From Tachypleus tridentatus (lineage: Eukaryota > Arthropoda > Merostomata > Xiphosura > Limulidae): DNA of 64,000 nucleotides. The notes beneath the pieces were generated by a model. The model worked only from the letters and a program-made list of their open reading frames with translations, was not told where the DNA came from and did no database searches. Position 1 is the stretch's first letter, and every line of letters begins with the position of its first letter. Shown in pieces: positions 23,074 through 34,683 of the stretch. The stretch spans positions 5,084,001-5,148,000 of the forward strand of contig NC_134831.1 in NCBI RefSeq assembly GCF_004210375.1, in the 5' to 3' direction. The translations under genes and the position numbers were made by a program.

Positions 23074-23571
23074 CACTACTAATTTAGCTCCTGCAATAGA
23101 TTTTTTGTGACTAACATAATTATACTGCAGAATAGAGATATTGTTTCTTATGAGCTTTGTACCTTGTCCCATCTATGGATTACCATGTGTTTTACTGAAG
23201 AGATGAAGAATTAGGCTGACCCATCAGTAAGGTGGTTTTATTTAATTCTATAATTGTAGAAATAATTTTGATAAAGTGCCAGGGACAATGGAGCGTGTAA
23301 CTGTCTTAGCTTTGTGTCAAACGAAAGTTGTTGCTTACTGTTCATAGCTTGTTTCTAGATGTAGATGAGGAATTTCAAAATGAAGAACCACTAACCAAAG
23401 GGTCGCAAGTGTCAGGAAGATTGACAAATGTACACTACTGTTAAGATACTTAATATAAAGTGATTAATTGGGTGTTGGGTCTCAGTCAGGATGCAAATTA
23501 TTCTAGGAGGCCTTGTACTGAGAACGATTGTAAACACATGGTATAAAGTATTGCCACATGAGGCTCGGCAT

Positions 23572-23822
23572 GATCTGGTGGATGAGACATTCGACTCGCA
23601 GTCTGGAGGTCGTGGGATCGAATCCCGTTTCAGAACTTGCTAGCCCTTTTTTGTAGTGGAAGTGTTATAATGTGATGGTCTATCCCACCTTTTACTGTTA
23701 AAGAGCTGGAGGTTGGTGAGGTCGACTAACTGCCTTCCCTTTACTCAAACACTTCAAAATTATGGACGGCTTAGTATAGATAGCTCTCGAGTGGTTAAGA
23801 GCGATAACCAAGCCAAACAACC
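23572..23822 (+). mobile_element. SINE A, full length, diverged tail
   Basis: Head GGCTCGGCATGATCTGG; the tail hairpin is degraded. Confidence 0.85.
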
Positions 23823-24334
23823 ACTCGAGGGACATAACTCATTCTTGTCCATTAGTGTTAAATCAAGTTGGGTGTATAAATCTTTCTAGATGCATTGTTT
23901 CATTATTCAACCTATTTCTGTAGAACATGTTCTTTTAAAACCTCTGAGAGTAAGAATAGTTGCTCTGAGGGGCGGAAGGAAAAGCTATGAGGTTAACCTT
24001 TCAGAATATGTAAATGCATTTGTTTATTATTTGCGTTACTTTATAAGTTTTTATTAAGTAATCAAATACGTTTCACCAAACTTGATAAAGGGACAGAAAA
24101 ATATCTTTGGCAGCATTGATTATTACTACTTTAACAGTTTCTATCAGTGTTTGCTGAGCTTAAAATTACCAGACAGGGATGAATTTTTTAGCTTGTGCAA
24201 GATTTAAGTCAGACCTGCTATTGTATCAAACAGTGATATTTATAATTTATATAGAAAGCATTTTAACAACTGTATACTATTTGTAAAAAGTACAGTTATT
24301 TTCAAACACATCCAAAAGTCATATTTTTTTCTAG

Positions 24335-24462
24335 GTTACTTCATTTCCAGGTCTGTGGACTTACAACTCTAGAAGTCGCGTTCCGATATCCCTGATGGGC
24401 AGAGTACAGATTGTTAATTGTCCAGCTTTGTGCTTAACTACAAACGAACGAACAAACTTCAT
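24335..24462 (+). mobile_element. SINE C (reference copy)
   Basis: A third tRNA-like type: TCTGTGGACTTACAACTCTA head, GTTCCGATATCCCTGATGGG, GCAGAGTACAGATT, tail CAGCTTTGTGCTTAACTAC with CGAACGAAC end. Confidence 0.82.
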
Positions 24463-24606
24463 TTCAACTAATTAAAAACATTTAGTAAATACTGTAAACA
24501 AGAACAATCTTCACTCAAGTGATTCTTAAACATTTTCTAAAACATTTATAAAATCAGCGGAGCAAAAGTAGAATTGTGATAAGCCTTATAATTCCTTAGC
24601 AAATTA

Positions 24607-25005
24607 GTTCTAATATACTCAAACTACAGAGTACGGTCTTAGTTTGTGTAATTTTAATATACTCAAACTACAGAGTACAGTCTTAGTTCGTGTAATTCTA
24701 ATATACTCAAACTATAGAGTACAGTCTGAGTTTGTGTAGTTCTAATATACTCAAACTATAGAGTACAGTCTGAGTTTGTGTAGTTGTAATATACTTAAAC
24801 TATAGAGTACAGTCTGAGTTTGTGTAGTTCCAATATACTCAAACTACAGAGTACAGTGTGAGTTTGTGGAGTTCTAAGATACTCAAACTATAGAGTGCAA
24901 TCTAAATTTGTGTTGTTCTAATACCCTTAAACTATAGAGTACATTCTGACTTTGTATAGTTCTAATGTACTCAAACTATAAAGTACAATCTAAATTTGTG
25001 CTCTA
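24607..25005. repeat. 44-bp minisatellite, about 9 copies
   Basis: The core TAATATACTCAAACTATAGA repeats, followed by GTACAGTCTGAGTTTGTG. The sequence is unrelated to the 44-bp array at 21,460. Confidence 0.92.
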
Positions 25006-25129
25006 GGTGCGCAACTCTAATTGTAGTTTCACAGCAATAGAGGGTAAAAAATATAAAACATTTAGATAAGTTCAAAACATAGAAAACCAATGTGAACCAA
25101 AACATATGTCATAGAATTATTGTTTGCAA

Positions 25130-25220
25130 GTTTCTTAGGCTCTCAACGGGGAATCGAGTCCTCCCAGGTGTTAGCACTGTAAGTCCATAAAATTACTGCT
25201 CACCGACCGTGTGACTTAAA
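25130..25220 (-). mobile_element. SINE C-like head
   Basis: GGGAATCGAGTCC and ACTGCTCACCGACCG. Confidence 0.55.
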
Positions 25221-25674
25221 TGATTAGCCTTTGAAATCTACCACCATGTAGGTAACTACTTATGTTTCATTGTGGTTATTGTTGTTACTGTAGTTGATTG
25301 TTTTTGTCAGTTCTTTACTCTTTTGAAAAGAAATGGCGACTCTTTTAATTAAGTTGAAACCAATATGCTAGCATTTAGAAAAATTAATTCGGTTTTATTA
25401 AGTTACAGTACCGATAAGACTTGCTGTTTTAAACATGTTAACAAAGAGGTTGTAGATTAAGTTGTTTTAGTAAATACTGTCGAAAATAACTGTTTTTTCA
25501 CTGATATTCCAATCTGACGAATTGTCGTATTCTAAGTAATTTATGCACTTACTCTACAAATTCCGGCATGCCATTTCTTTTATTAAACTGTATTTTGTTA
25601 TTTATCTATGAAATACTGCGTAATATGGTTTAACATGTGTTGTGTTACTGTTGATCCACTTAGGTTCAAGGGTT

Positions 25675-25800
25675 TAACGGCTTTCCAGTGGCAAAGCAGT
25701 AAATCTGAAGACGTATAACGCTAAAAGCTAGGTTTGAGTAACTGTGATTGGTACACCACAGATGGCGTATTGTATAACACTGGGCTCGACTGCGAAATAA
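25675..25800 (+). mobile_element. SINE C, diverged
   Basis: TTTCCAGTGGCAAAGCAG, ACCACAGATGGCGTATTG, then AAATAAATAAATAAA. Confidence 0.65.
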
Positions 25801-25866
25801 ATAAATAAAAATTAAATATTGAGATCAACCTATCGTCAAAAACAATAACTGAAAGTTTTGTTTGTT

Positions 25867-26122
25867 AGTTGGTTTTGAATTTCGCTCAAAGCTGCTTGAG
25901 GACTGTCTGCGCTAGCTGTTCCTAATTTTAAAGAGATAGACTAGAAGGAAGACAGACAGTAAACACCATCCACCGCCAATTCTTGGGCTACCCTTTTACC
26001 AACGAATAATGGAATTGACCGTCATATAACAAGCTCCCATGACCGAAAGGACGAGCATGCTCAGTGACGGATTTCAATCCCGCCACCTACAGACTGTGAA
26101 TTGAGTTTCCCAATCATTAGAT
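25867..26122 (-). mobile_element. SINE A, diverged head
   Basis: GAATTTCGCTCAAAGCTGC through GAGCATGCTCAGTGACGG; the terminal head is poor. Confidence 0.88.
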
Positions 26123-26629
26123 CATTTAATTTAAATGAACGAAGAACTGGTTAGAAACATAAAAGTACTCGTAATTGTATATTGGTAACAAAATAAATAA
26201 CACATGATTTTCGAACTACTTCTTAGTTATTTGCAGTTTTCCTAATTTTTGGTGAACAATATTAAAATATTAAGGATATCAGGTACGAGAAAAGCGACAT
26301 TTGTACAGAAACAAACATTTCTTTTATTAGTATGTCACGTGGCTAATTTTTTAAATATGTATTTCGTCACTTTTAATTTAAATAAAGGATATTTTCGGTT
26401 ACTTGCGGTTCGAAAAAAAGTACAACTTCGGATTCACTTTTTGACTTGATGGTTTAATATAACATTTTCCCCTCTAAGAATGTTTATATCATCCAGTATT
26501 ATATTAAATAATAATAATACATCCACTGATGATTATATAAACATTAACTGAATTTCCTTGAATAACAAAAGATTAGGTAAATGTTTTTTTTTTAGTTTCC
26601 GTCCTCTTTATACACTTAAGCCTTTTTTT

Positions 26630-26770
26630 TTGTTGATGTCGAAAAACCAACTTGAAATAAAAATGTATCTCAGAACAGCTAGTATGGGTATTAACACTAT
26701 TATTGATAAGCAGAGAACAACGTTTCAACCTTCCTTGGTCATCGGCTCATTTCATCTCATATAACAGAGC
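26630..26770 (+). repeat. Dispersed repeat D
   Basis: Second copy: AACAGCTAGTATGGGTATTA, GCAGAGAACAACGTTTCAAC and CTTGGTCATCGGC. Confidence 0.6.
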
Positions 26771-27639
26771 AACCAGTCAGATGCATATATGACATTATTT
26801 GAATACAAGTTGTTTGAGTTTTGACGGATTATGACGGAAATCGTCTAGCTCTTCTACCCGTAGCGGATGTTGTGACCTGCCTGGAAATCATTTCGCACAG
26901 TATGCTCTGTTTTCATCTCAAATGCTTGTTATTACGAGGGCTTAAAAGAGCGTTGCGTTTTACGTCCACTTTAGACGTTAGAATTGAATACTTTACCATT
27001 GCAGCCGTACATAACCAAAGACAAGAAAAACAAATGAGAACCTACTGGCTGTTACCTGGACGTGCTAAAGCTAAAAGTTAGTTGTAATGAGTTTGCTGAG
27101 TTTGGCGCACGAACAAACACGTATTTTGTTAAATTTTTAGTTTACTCTCCTCACTTATTGATCACAAATATTTTTAGGATATTAAATTTTTATATCATAT
27201 GTTGTATTAACTGTCGGTGTAAAATACTTGTACCACACTTGAAAACAAAGACAAGAAATCTCTCTCTAAAACTCTCGAAATATATATCCTTATATATTAC
27301 TTATACCAACCTCAACGTTCAGATTTGTCGCTCAGATAAACCTGGAATTCTTAGCTTCTATTCGTCCTAATCAGTTTACCCCGTCCGCTTGTTGCTATGA
27401 GCTAAACGACGCACGTGCTAGAGTCCTACATTGCTACTAAAACACAATAACTAATGCGTTCTAGTTCTCTAGGTAATAAAAATACGTGTGTAGTAGCCCT
27501 GTCTTTTCGTCAGCGGTTGCAAACACAGTACACTCCATACGTTGAACATGTGCCATGCTCAAAGTAGGAAAAGCCGCCTCCTGCCAGCGCAGGTGCAATA
27601 CGTTTCCGTTGGCGACGTCAGGGAAAGCTTCTGGTTGTG

Positions 27640-27663
27640 ATGTGTGGCGAGAAACTATTGAAG
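27640..27663 (+). other. Candidate first coding exon
   Basis: ATG followed by seven codons and a GTATGC donor. It lies at the end of a locally CpG-richer stretch (27,380-27,660) that contains GGCGACGTCAGGG. It could be a promoter with a 5' exon. No downstream exon was identified. Confidence 0.2.
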
Positions 27664-27974
27664 GTATGCTTTGCGTAAATTATTAGACTTTCCCTTAAGA
27701 AAACATCAATTATGACGAAGCAGAATCCTGTTTAACTACTCAGTTTTTACAAAGTATTCTGAATTATTTATGTAGGTTTTAAGTTACGAAAAGCAAAAAC
27801 AAAATTCAGGCGTATAACTTATCGAAGCGTTCATGATGTCCAGAAACTCGGCTGTGGCCGTTACTCTCAACACAATAACTTAATTACTTTAACGTGGTCA
27901 ATCAGCAACTTTCATTTTTGTAGTTAACCACCGATATATACCACACACTTAGGGATCACACATATTACGCCCGT

Positions 27975-28085
27975 TTTTAAAGTTGTTTAGCGCATGGCTA
28001 TCTGTGCTGGGGACACCACGAGTATCGAAACAAAGAATTTAGCGGTTGGAGCTGTTTGATTGGCGTATTAGACCTATCCCTGATG
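27975..28085 (-). mobile_element. SINE C, partial
   Basis: AGCGCATGGCTATCTGTGCT and CGAGTATCGAAAC. Confidence 0.6.
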
Positions 28086-28730
28086 CAGATTACACACTGT
28101 AATAAAGATAGCAAGGAGGTTTAAGTTTTATTTGAAAGGAAACTTTGCTCTTATGAATAGCGTCTTTTCAATGACCCTGGATTCGAATCCGACCTGAGTT
28201 TAAACAAACATCATTTTTATTTCATTAACACATCACTTAAAAAGAAAAGCGTGGATCTCTGGACTTCTGCACTGGTCAATTTGGTTCAAATTTGTGCAAT
28301 ACTAAAAATATTTCCCTCAATTTAAAGAAAGCGCGTGCGTTATTTGAGACAGTGAACCCCCTGTGATGGAAAATAGGGTGTTGTTAAGTAGCTGAGTTCC
28401 TTCTGACCGGTAGTTCAAAATTAGAAACGGCCTCTTTAGTTCAGCTATAAACATAAAATAAATATAAGATTAACAAAAAACACGTTTTAGGTTCGTGTTT
28501 ATTCCCGTTTCAAAGGAAAGTAAAATTATATGGTTCAAAAATAATATTCAAGAAACGAATATTAGAAAAGTTAAGAGATGTGTTATTCTGAACTGTATTT
28601 AAATGAACTCATTATTTTATCAGTGAAATCATTTCAAGAACTAAATATCTGAGGAAGTAATATATAAATTCGTTACGTTTTTATAGTGCATTACATACGT
28701 ATCTCTTTTTTTACCTGAAAAAACGCTTAA

Positions 28731-29005
28731 GAGGCCCGGCATGTCCAAGCGTATTAAGGCGTTCGACTCCTAATCTGAGGATTGCGGGTTCGAATCTCGG
28801 TCACGCCAAACATGCTCGCCCTCCCAGCCGTGGGAGCGTTATAATGTGACGGTCAATCCCACTATTCGTTAGTAAAAGAGTAGTCCAAAAGTTGGCGGCG
28901 GGTGGTGACCACCAGCTGTCCTCCCTCTAGTCTTATACCACTAAATTGGGGACGGCTAGCGCAGATAGCCCTGGTGTAGCTTTGCGCGAAATTCAAAACA
29001 AACCA
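28731..29005 (+). mobile_element. SINE A, full length (reference copy)
   Basis: This copy defines family A. The tRNA-like head starts GGCCCGGCATG, with an A-box region (TCCAAGCGTATTAAGG) and B box GGTTCGAATC. A central body follows (GGCGGCGGGTGGTGAC, then GCTGTCCTCCCTCTAGTCTT). The tail is GCGCAGATAGCC...GCTTTGCGCGAAATTC with a CAAA-rich end. The tail forms a hairpin (28,959-28,987). RNA polymerase III transcription from the internal boxes is inferred. Confidence 0.95.
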
Positions 29006-29520
29006 AACCTTATTATGCCGTAGCGGCAAGATCTATTTGTTAATGAAAAGGCTTAGTATTTTTGGGGTTTTTTCAGGCATGCCTGACAAAATTAATGAAT
29101 TTCGGAATACTAGAACATTTTTAATACATGTTCTGAAATCTAACATTCAATTACCCGTGAGAGCTTTGTTTTAAAAAAAAATTCACCAATGGTTTTTACA
29201 AAATTAAATTTATGACGATATTTTTAGAATATATTTACAGCTTCGGTTGACTAAATTAGACTGATGGGAGATGGCGCTGTTGACAAGATGACGTTTACGG
29301 CATGCAGAAATAATTAATCCTCCGAGAAAGCTAAGATACAGACTTAAATTACGTTGCCATTTCATTACATAAATCTTGTCCTGTACATCATTTTGGAATT
29401 ATAAATTAAGACGATATATTAGATGTTTCTAAAAGGTGGGGAAGAGGGTTATAATTAGAAGATAAAGATCGATTTTAGCTCCACAAATACGAAACTAGCG
29501 CATCAATCTTTCTTTGTTCA

Positions 29521-29783
29521 TTTGTAAAGTTTCGTGCAAAACTACACGAGGACTATCTACGCTAGCCGTCCTAAATTTAGTGTAAAACTAGAGGGAAGGC
29601 AGCTACTTATCACCACCCATCGCTCACTCTTAGACCACACATTTACCAACAAAGAGTGGGATTGGCTGAAACATACAACTCCCCCACGGCTGAAACGGCG
29701 AGCGTGTTCGCTGGGACGGAGAATCACAACATAGACCCACAGATTACGAGTTGAGAGCCCTAACCACGTGGTCATGCTTGGCA
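29521..29783 (-). mobile_element. SINE A, full length
   Basis: Tail AAGTTTCGTGCAAAACTAC to head GTGGTCATGCTTGGC. Confidence 0.9.
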
Positions 29784-29970
29784 TACCTCTCTATAATATA
29801 TTCTTTAATTGTATTAAATAATCTTTAATCTGTCTCACCTCAAAATTACAGCGTTAATACACGACAACACGTTAAACAGAGCTTTAGAAGATGTGAATAA
29901 AAATGGATTTAAACCTTTGTATTACAGAAAGTGACTGGAAGTATAAGGTTTCGCTTTAACCAGCTAACAG

Positions 29971-30240
29971 TTTGTTTGTTTGTTTTGGAATTTCTCACAA
30001 AGCTACTCGAGGGCTATCGGTGCTAGCCGTCCCTAATTTAGCAGTGTAAGACTAGAGGGAAGGCAGCTAGTCATCACCACCCACCGCCAACTCTTGGGCT
30101 ACTCTTTTACCAACGAATAGTGGGATTGACCGTCACATTATACACCCCCACGGCTGGGAGGGCGAGCATGTTTAGCGCGACGCGGGCGCGAACCCGCGAC
30201 CCTCGGATTACGAGTCGCGCGCCTTACACGCTTGGCCATG
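29971..30240 (-). mobile_element. SINE A, young subfamily, with 12-bp target duplication
   Basis: ACCAGCTAACAG is exactly duplicated at 29,959-29,970 and 30,241-30,252. The head is unusually GC-rich (GCGACGCGGGCGCGAAC), unlike the other copies. Confidence 0.95.
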
Positions 30241-30547
30241 ACCAGCTAACAGAATAAAATCACAGTAAATGCTAAACAACACTGGCCCAACATAGACTAG
30301 TGATCAAGCCATGATATTCCACTGATCACGCTTTGCAATTTCAGCTATACAGAATGTATGACTGTAGGAGTTAAATTTAATATGAAATTAAGAACAGTCG
30401 AGGTGGCGTAAGTGTTGGTGGATTTTGGAATCAGCAGTTTTCAATTAGAGACGTAAATTAAACTTTAGAATCTCCTGATCAGGCGGTTCAGTTCACGCAT
30501 AGCACAAGAAATCATTAAAGTTGAAAATATCAAGTACTAAAGAATAA

Positions 30548-30792
30548 TGATTGTTTGTTTGTTTTGGAATTTCGCGCAAAGCTACACGAGAGCTATCTGC
30601 GCTAGCCATTCTTAATTTAGCAGTGTAAGGCTAGAGAGAAGGCAGCTAGTCATCACCACCCACCGCCAACTATTGGGCTACTCTTTTACCGATGAATATT
30701 TGGATTGACCATTACATTTTAACACCCCCACGGCTGAAAGGGCCAGCATGTTTGGTGCGACGGAGATTCGAACCCGCGAGTCGAACGCCTTA
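30548..30792 (-). mobile_element. SINE A with deleted head segment
   Basis: CGAACCCGCGAGTCGAACGCC: the CCTCAGATTAC part of the head is missing. Confidence 0.92.
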
Positions 30793-31076
30793 AGAAATAA
30801 ATTAATTATTACACGCTTTATATGGTTAGTTACTGTACGTTTATCTTTAAAACGGTCATAATTTCAATTTTCCAATTAATAATTATAAAACAGTAATTAG
30901 AAACGACAGTGATTAAAATGGTTGAATCTAATTAACTTTCTAATAACTTACGAGGTGTGAAAGTCTTAAACTGTAAGATATGAGTTACATTTTTCTTTAT
31001 TTTTACGAGAATAAACTCGACTTATGCACTTATTGAAATTATTTGTACAAATAAATCACCTTTCATTAAGCTCTTA

Positions 31077-31290
31077 CATAAAGCTGTATTAAGCTAGACT
31101 AAATTGAAGGAAACTAGTCAACAACACTCAACGCCAACTGTTAGGCTATGCTTCTCTCTCAGAGAGGTGATATATGACAGTCAATCTAATTTACTGAAAT
31201 CACGACTCTGAAGTGCGAATTGAATTTATGCGACAACTGTCCTCGAATTGCAAATCCTCTGATTTATAATCCACGCATCCTCACGACAAG
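31077..31290 (-). mobile_element. SINE A, old diverged copy
   Basis: GAAACTAGTCAACAACACTC and CGCCAACTGTTAGGC remain of the body. Confidence 0.65.
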
Positions 31291-31312
31291 ATCAGTCTCT
31301 GTCAATCTTTCA

Positions 31313-31331
31313 TTCACACACACACACACAG
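31313..31331. repeat. (CA)n microsatellite
   Basis: Eight to nine CA units. Confidence 0.85.
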
Positions 31332-31371
31332 ATATGTGTATTGTAACGAATTTACTAACATATATTTATTT

Positions 31372-31636
31372 TGATTTGTTTGTGTAGAATTTCGCGCAAA
31401 GCTACACGAGGGCTATCTGCGCTAGCCGTCCCGAATTTAGCAGTGTAAGACTAGAGGGAAGGCAACACCCACCGCCAACTCTTAGACTACTCTTTTACCA
31501 ACAAATAATGTGATTGACCGTTACATTATAACGCCTTCACGGCTGAAAGGGCGATCATATTTCGTTTGAAGGGGATTCGAACCCACGACCTTCGGATTAC
31601 TAGTCGAGTGCCTTAACCACGTGGCCATGCCGGGCC
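31372..31636 (-). mobile_element. SINE A, full length with short body deletion
   Basis: GAAGGC is followed directly by AACACCCACC. ATTTATTTT on both sides is a possible 9-bp target duplication. Confidence 0.93.
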
Positions 31637-31764
31637 ATTTATTTTTATATCGATGTTTCTTTTAGTTAAATATACACGTAGTGTTAGATACTACTAAATG
31701 TGTATTGCCAAATTATCCCTAAAACATAATATTATTATAAAGATTAGTGAACTCAACTGATAAT

Positions 31765-31832
31765 GACAGATTACTGAAACCCAGTTTCTAGCAGTGTAAG
31801 TCTGTAGACATACCGCTGTGCCATTTTGGAAA
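31765..31832 (-). mobile_element. SINE C head fragment
   Basis: GAAACCCAGTTTCTAGCAG and ACATACCGCTGTGCCA. Confidence 0.65.
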
Positions 31833-31879
31833 AAAATAAAGCGATTCGGTTGTGACATTTTTGTGTTAATCCATTTTTG

Positions 31880-32143
31880 GAGGTCGAGCATAGCCGGATG
31901 GTTAAGGCACTTGACTCGTAATCAGCGGATCGCGGGGTCGAATACTCGTCCGGTCAAACATGCTCGTCCTTTCAGCCGTGGGGGCGTTATAAATTCACTA
32001 TCATTCCCATAATTCAACAGTAGCCCAACAGTTGGCAGTGGATAGTGATGACTGACTAGCTGTTTCCCCTCTAATCTTTCACTGCTAAATTATGGAGAGC
32101 TAGCCGTCGCATATATTTACGCGAAATTCAGAACAAACTAAAC
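31880..32143 (+). mobile_element. SINE A, full length
   Basis: Head GGTCGAGCATAGCCGGATGG; mutated B box; tail CGCGAAATTCAGAACAAAC. Confidence 0.92.
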
Positions 32144-32324
32144 GGCTTAATGACGATAACAACAGGTGTCATTAAATAAAGCTATTCTATCGATAATATG
32201 CAATATTTTTATTCGCTTGGAAAACTAAATATAATAGTAATTCCATTATTTCTCAAAGAGAGACTAAATTACCGGTAATTGTGTCCTAACCCTAAATGAA
32301 CGTTTCGCTTCATTACCTTTTGTC

Positions 32325-32440
32325 CGCTGCTGGTACAGCGGTGAGTCTACGGATTTACAACGCTAAAATTAGGGGTTCAGTTCCCCTCAGTGGACTCAGC
32401 AGATGGTCCGATGTATCTGTGCTATAAGAAAACCCACCCA
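32325..32440 (+). mobile_element. SINE B, full length
   Basis: CTGGTACAGCGGTGAGTCTA to TGCTATAAGAAAACCC; tail hairpin AGCA/TGCT kept. Confidence 0.9.
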
Positions 32441-32869
32441 CACTTTTTTTTTTCAGTTACTTTGTTATTAAGAATGCGTTCTGTGTGGGGCTTATATTTT
32501 TTTATTTTTGACGCTTCTATTTCACGAAATAATAAATGTTATTTACCAGGAGAAAAAAGAATCATTTAGTGCCATTTTATGATATCAGATGAAGTCACCT
32601 TAGAAAAATAAATTATTCTTCGAATGTCTCCATGTTGAAAGTACCAATGTTGTATTCAGTAACAATGGCGGTTTATAAAGTGAGGCTCGAGTGTAAACTT
32701 CATACCAAGTATTTTATGTACAGATCCACATGTCAATTTTCACTCTAAGTGAGTCCACGTAAGGCCTTGTCATCTGTGTATATTTAGGTGTCTCATCATC
32801 GAAGTGTATAAAAACTCATTATAAACTTAACAATGTCTCATAATCGGACTGTATGGAAACGCTTTATGG

Positions 32870-33045
32870 GTTGCAACAGTGACGATCAAACATTTTTTTA
32901 TCCAGTTAAACAGGAGTAGCCCAAGTGTTGGTGGTGGGTGCTGATGAATAGTTGACTTCCATTTAATCAGTCAGTTCAAGATTAGAGAAGCCAATGAGGT
33001 GATAGTTCTTCTGCGGCTTTGCGCGAAAAATCCTAACGAAGAAAC
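32870..33045 (+). mobile_element. SINE A, diverged 3' part
   Basis: GTAGCCCAAGTGTTGGTGG through GGCTTTGCGCGAAAAAT; no head. Confidence 0.75.
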
Positions 33046-33164
33046 AAAAACTTATTACTGAATTAATAGAACATCTACGTCTTTTTCTTCAAATTGTGTA
33101 TACTACAGGTAATGGAAACACAGGCAGAGATCTTTTTACTGTTACATTGCTTAAGATATTCTGG

Positions 33165-33245
33165 GTCTTCCTATGTAACAGTGGTAAGTTTACCGTCTTA
33201 CAAAACTAAAACCTGTGTTTCGATTCCTTCTGGTGGACATAAAAG
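33165..33245 (+). mobile_element. SINE B, head part
   Basis: TAACAGTGGTAAGTTTACCG and TTTCGATTCCTTCTGGTGGA. Confidence 0.7.
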
Positions 33246-33754
33246 ATATGCATATCCGTAGTTTCTTACTAGATAAATTAATTGGTTTGTAATCTTTTTA
33301 TCGCACCATTCATTTCAAAGCGTCTTTTACACTACATAGGTGTTTGGTAGGTATCACGTGTTGTGAAATAGACATTACGGTCTCCACTCATTTAGGTTTA
33401 ACTTCGCCGTCATTGAGACGCCCACCATGACCATTAGATTCGTTTATAATTCTACTTACCTGACCTCTTGCGGGAGTAGTCCAAACAAATCATTTAACTG
33501 TTTTAAACACTTTTAATACACAGCACAGCCTTTACATTTGATACACATTGTGCATTCAAACACAAAATACCACAACCAAAAATTGTTTCGTACTCGAATA
33601 ACGAGTTTTTCCAGCATTAAATAACAGTAATAAAATTATAGCACATATATAAACCAGAATCTCTATTTACATAAAAAAGTGAATAATATATAACTACAGT
33701 CTTCATATAAATAAAATTATTTCACCGCAGTGTTTTTGAATATTCATCAGCTTG

Positions 33755-33870
33755 TGTGTTTGTCCTAAGCAAAGCCACGTTGGACAAGCTTCTCTGAGTA
33801 CTGAATGGGATCAAATCCCTGATTTTAAGCGAAATAAATATGCAGACTTATCGCAGTTCAAGCGGGTGAC
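33755..33870 (-). mobile_element. SINE B, diverged
   Basis: CTAAGCAAAGCCACGTTGG and GGGATCAAATCCCTGATTTT. Confidence 0.7.
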
Positions 33871-34371
33871 TTTTATAAGTGACATAAGCATTACTAGGTA
33901 GACTTCCCTTGCAAAATTTGAACGAAGTTTTTTCTACCTGAACCTAAACTTTAGTAGTTTCACTGGTACATCTCCGTGACTTGTCACAATAAAGTAGTTC
34001 GTCTCGTCTTTTATTTATAGATTCTGTCCATTTAGGACGTGTGGTTTCACGATCGACATGTAGTGAGATTTATTTATGGATGGCACGCAGCTGTACTATT
34101 ATCGTAATCACACAAGTAGACTCCAACAACAACAAAAATTACTGCAGGATGAATTATTTATTATTGTTTTCGTATCGAAACTTCCTTATTAATGAAAGCA
34201 CAAAGAACTGTAATGGCTAAAAGAGATGCGTTAATTCGTCTAAAAATACATCCAGTATTGATAACGCTATTTATTAAAATCTGTACAAACTGATATTTTA
34301 TATAATTATATGTTTATGATTTTAGCACGTGTAATTATTGGGTAATGAGTTGATCACTCTCAAAGAAAGAG

Positions 34372-34608
34372 AACAAGGAGATAATGGCGCTCGTCTCGCA
34401 GTCTTCCGGTCGAGGATTCAAATCCCTGTCACCGAACGAGTTTGTCCTTCAAGACCAATCCCACTATTCGTTAGTAATAGAATACAGCAAGAGTTGACGT
34501 TGGATGGTGACGAATAGATGTCTTCCTTTAAATACTTTTAAATTAGGGATAACTATTGCAGATATCCCTCGAGTAGCTTAGTGCTCAGAGTTGAAACAAA
34601 CCACACCG
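34372..34608 (+). mobile_element. SINE A, diverged
   Basis: GTCTCGCAGTCTTCCGGTCG and ATTCAAATCCC of the head; tail GTAGCTTAGTGCTC. Confidence 0.82.
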
Positions 34609-34683
34609 AACTTAAATTCGATATTGTACCAAATGCTTAACGGTGGTTCAGATGCCGAGAAGAAGAACATAAACAAACATAAG

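Larger units (their letters stand above)
26123..28730. other. Mostly unassigned stretch
   Basis: Contains repeat D, the candidate first exon and a SINE C part. The small plus-strand frames at 26,249-27,370 lack family features and look accidental. Confidence 0.5.

Noticed and set aside
26821..27081. 86-residue plus-strand open frame
   Set aside because: No recognisable domain, no splice signals in phase and surroundings without coding bias; probably chance.
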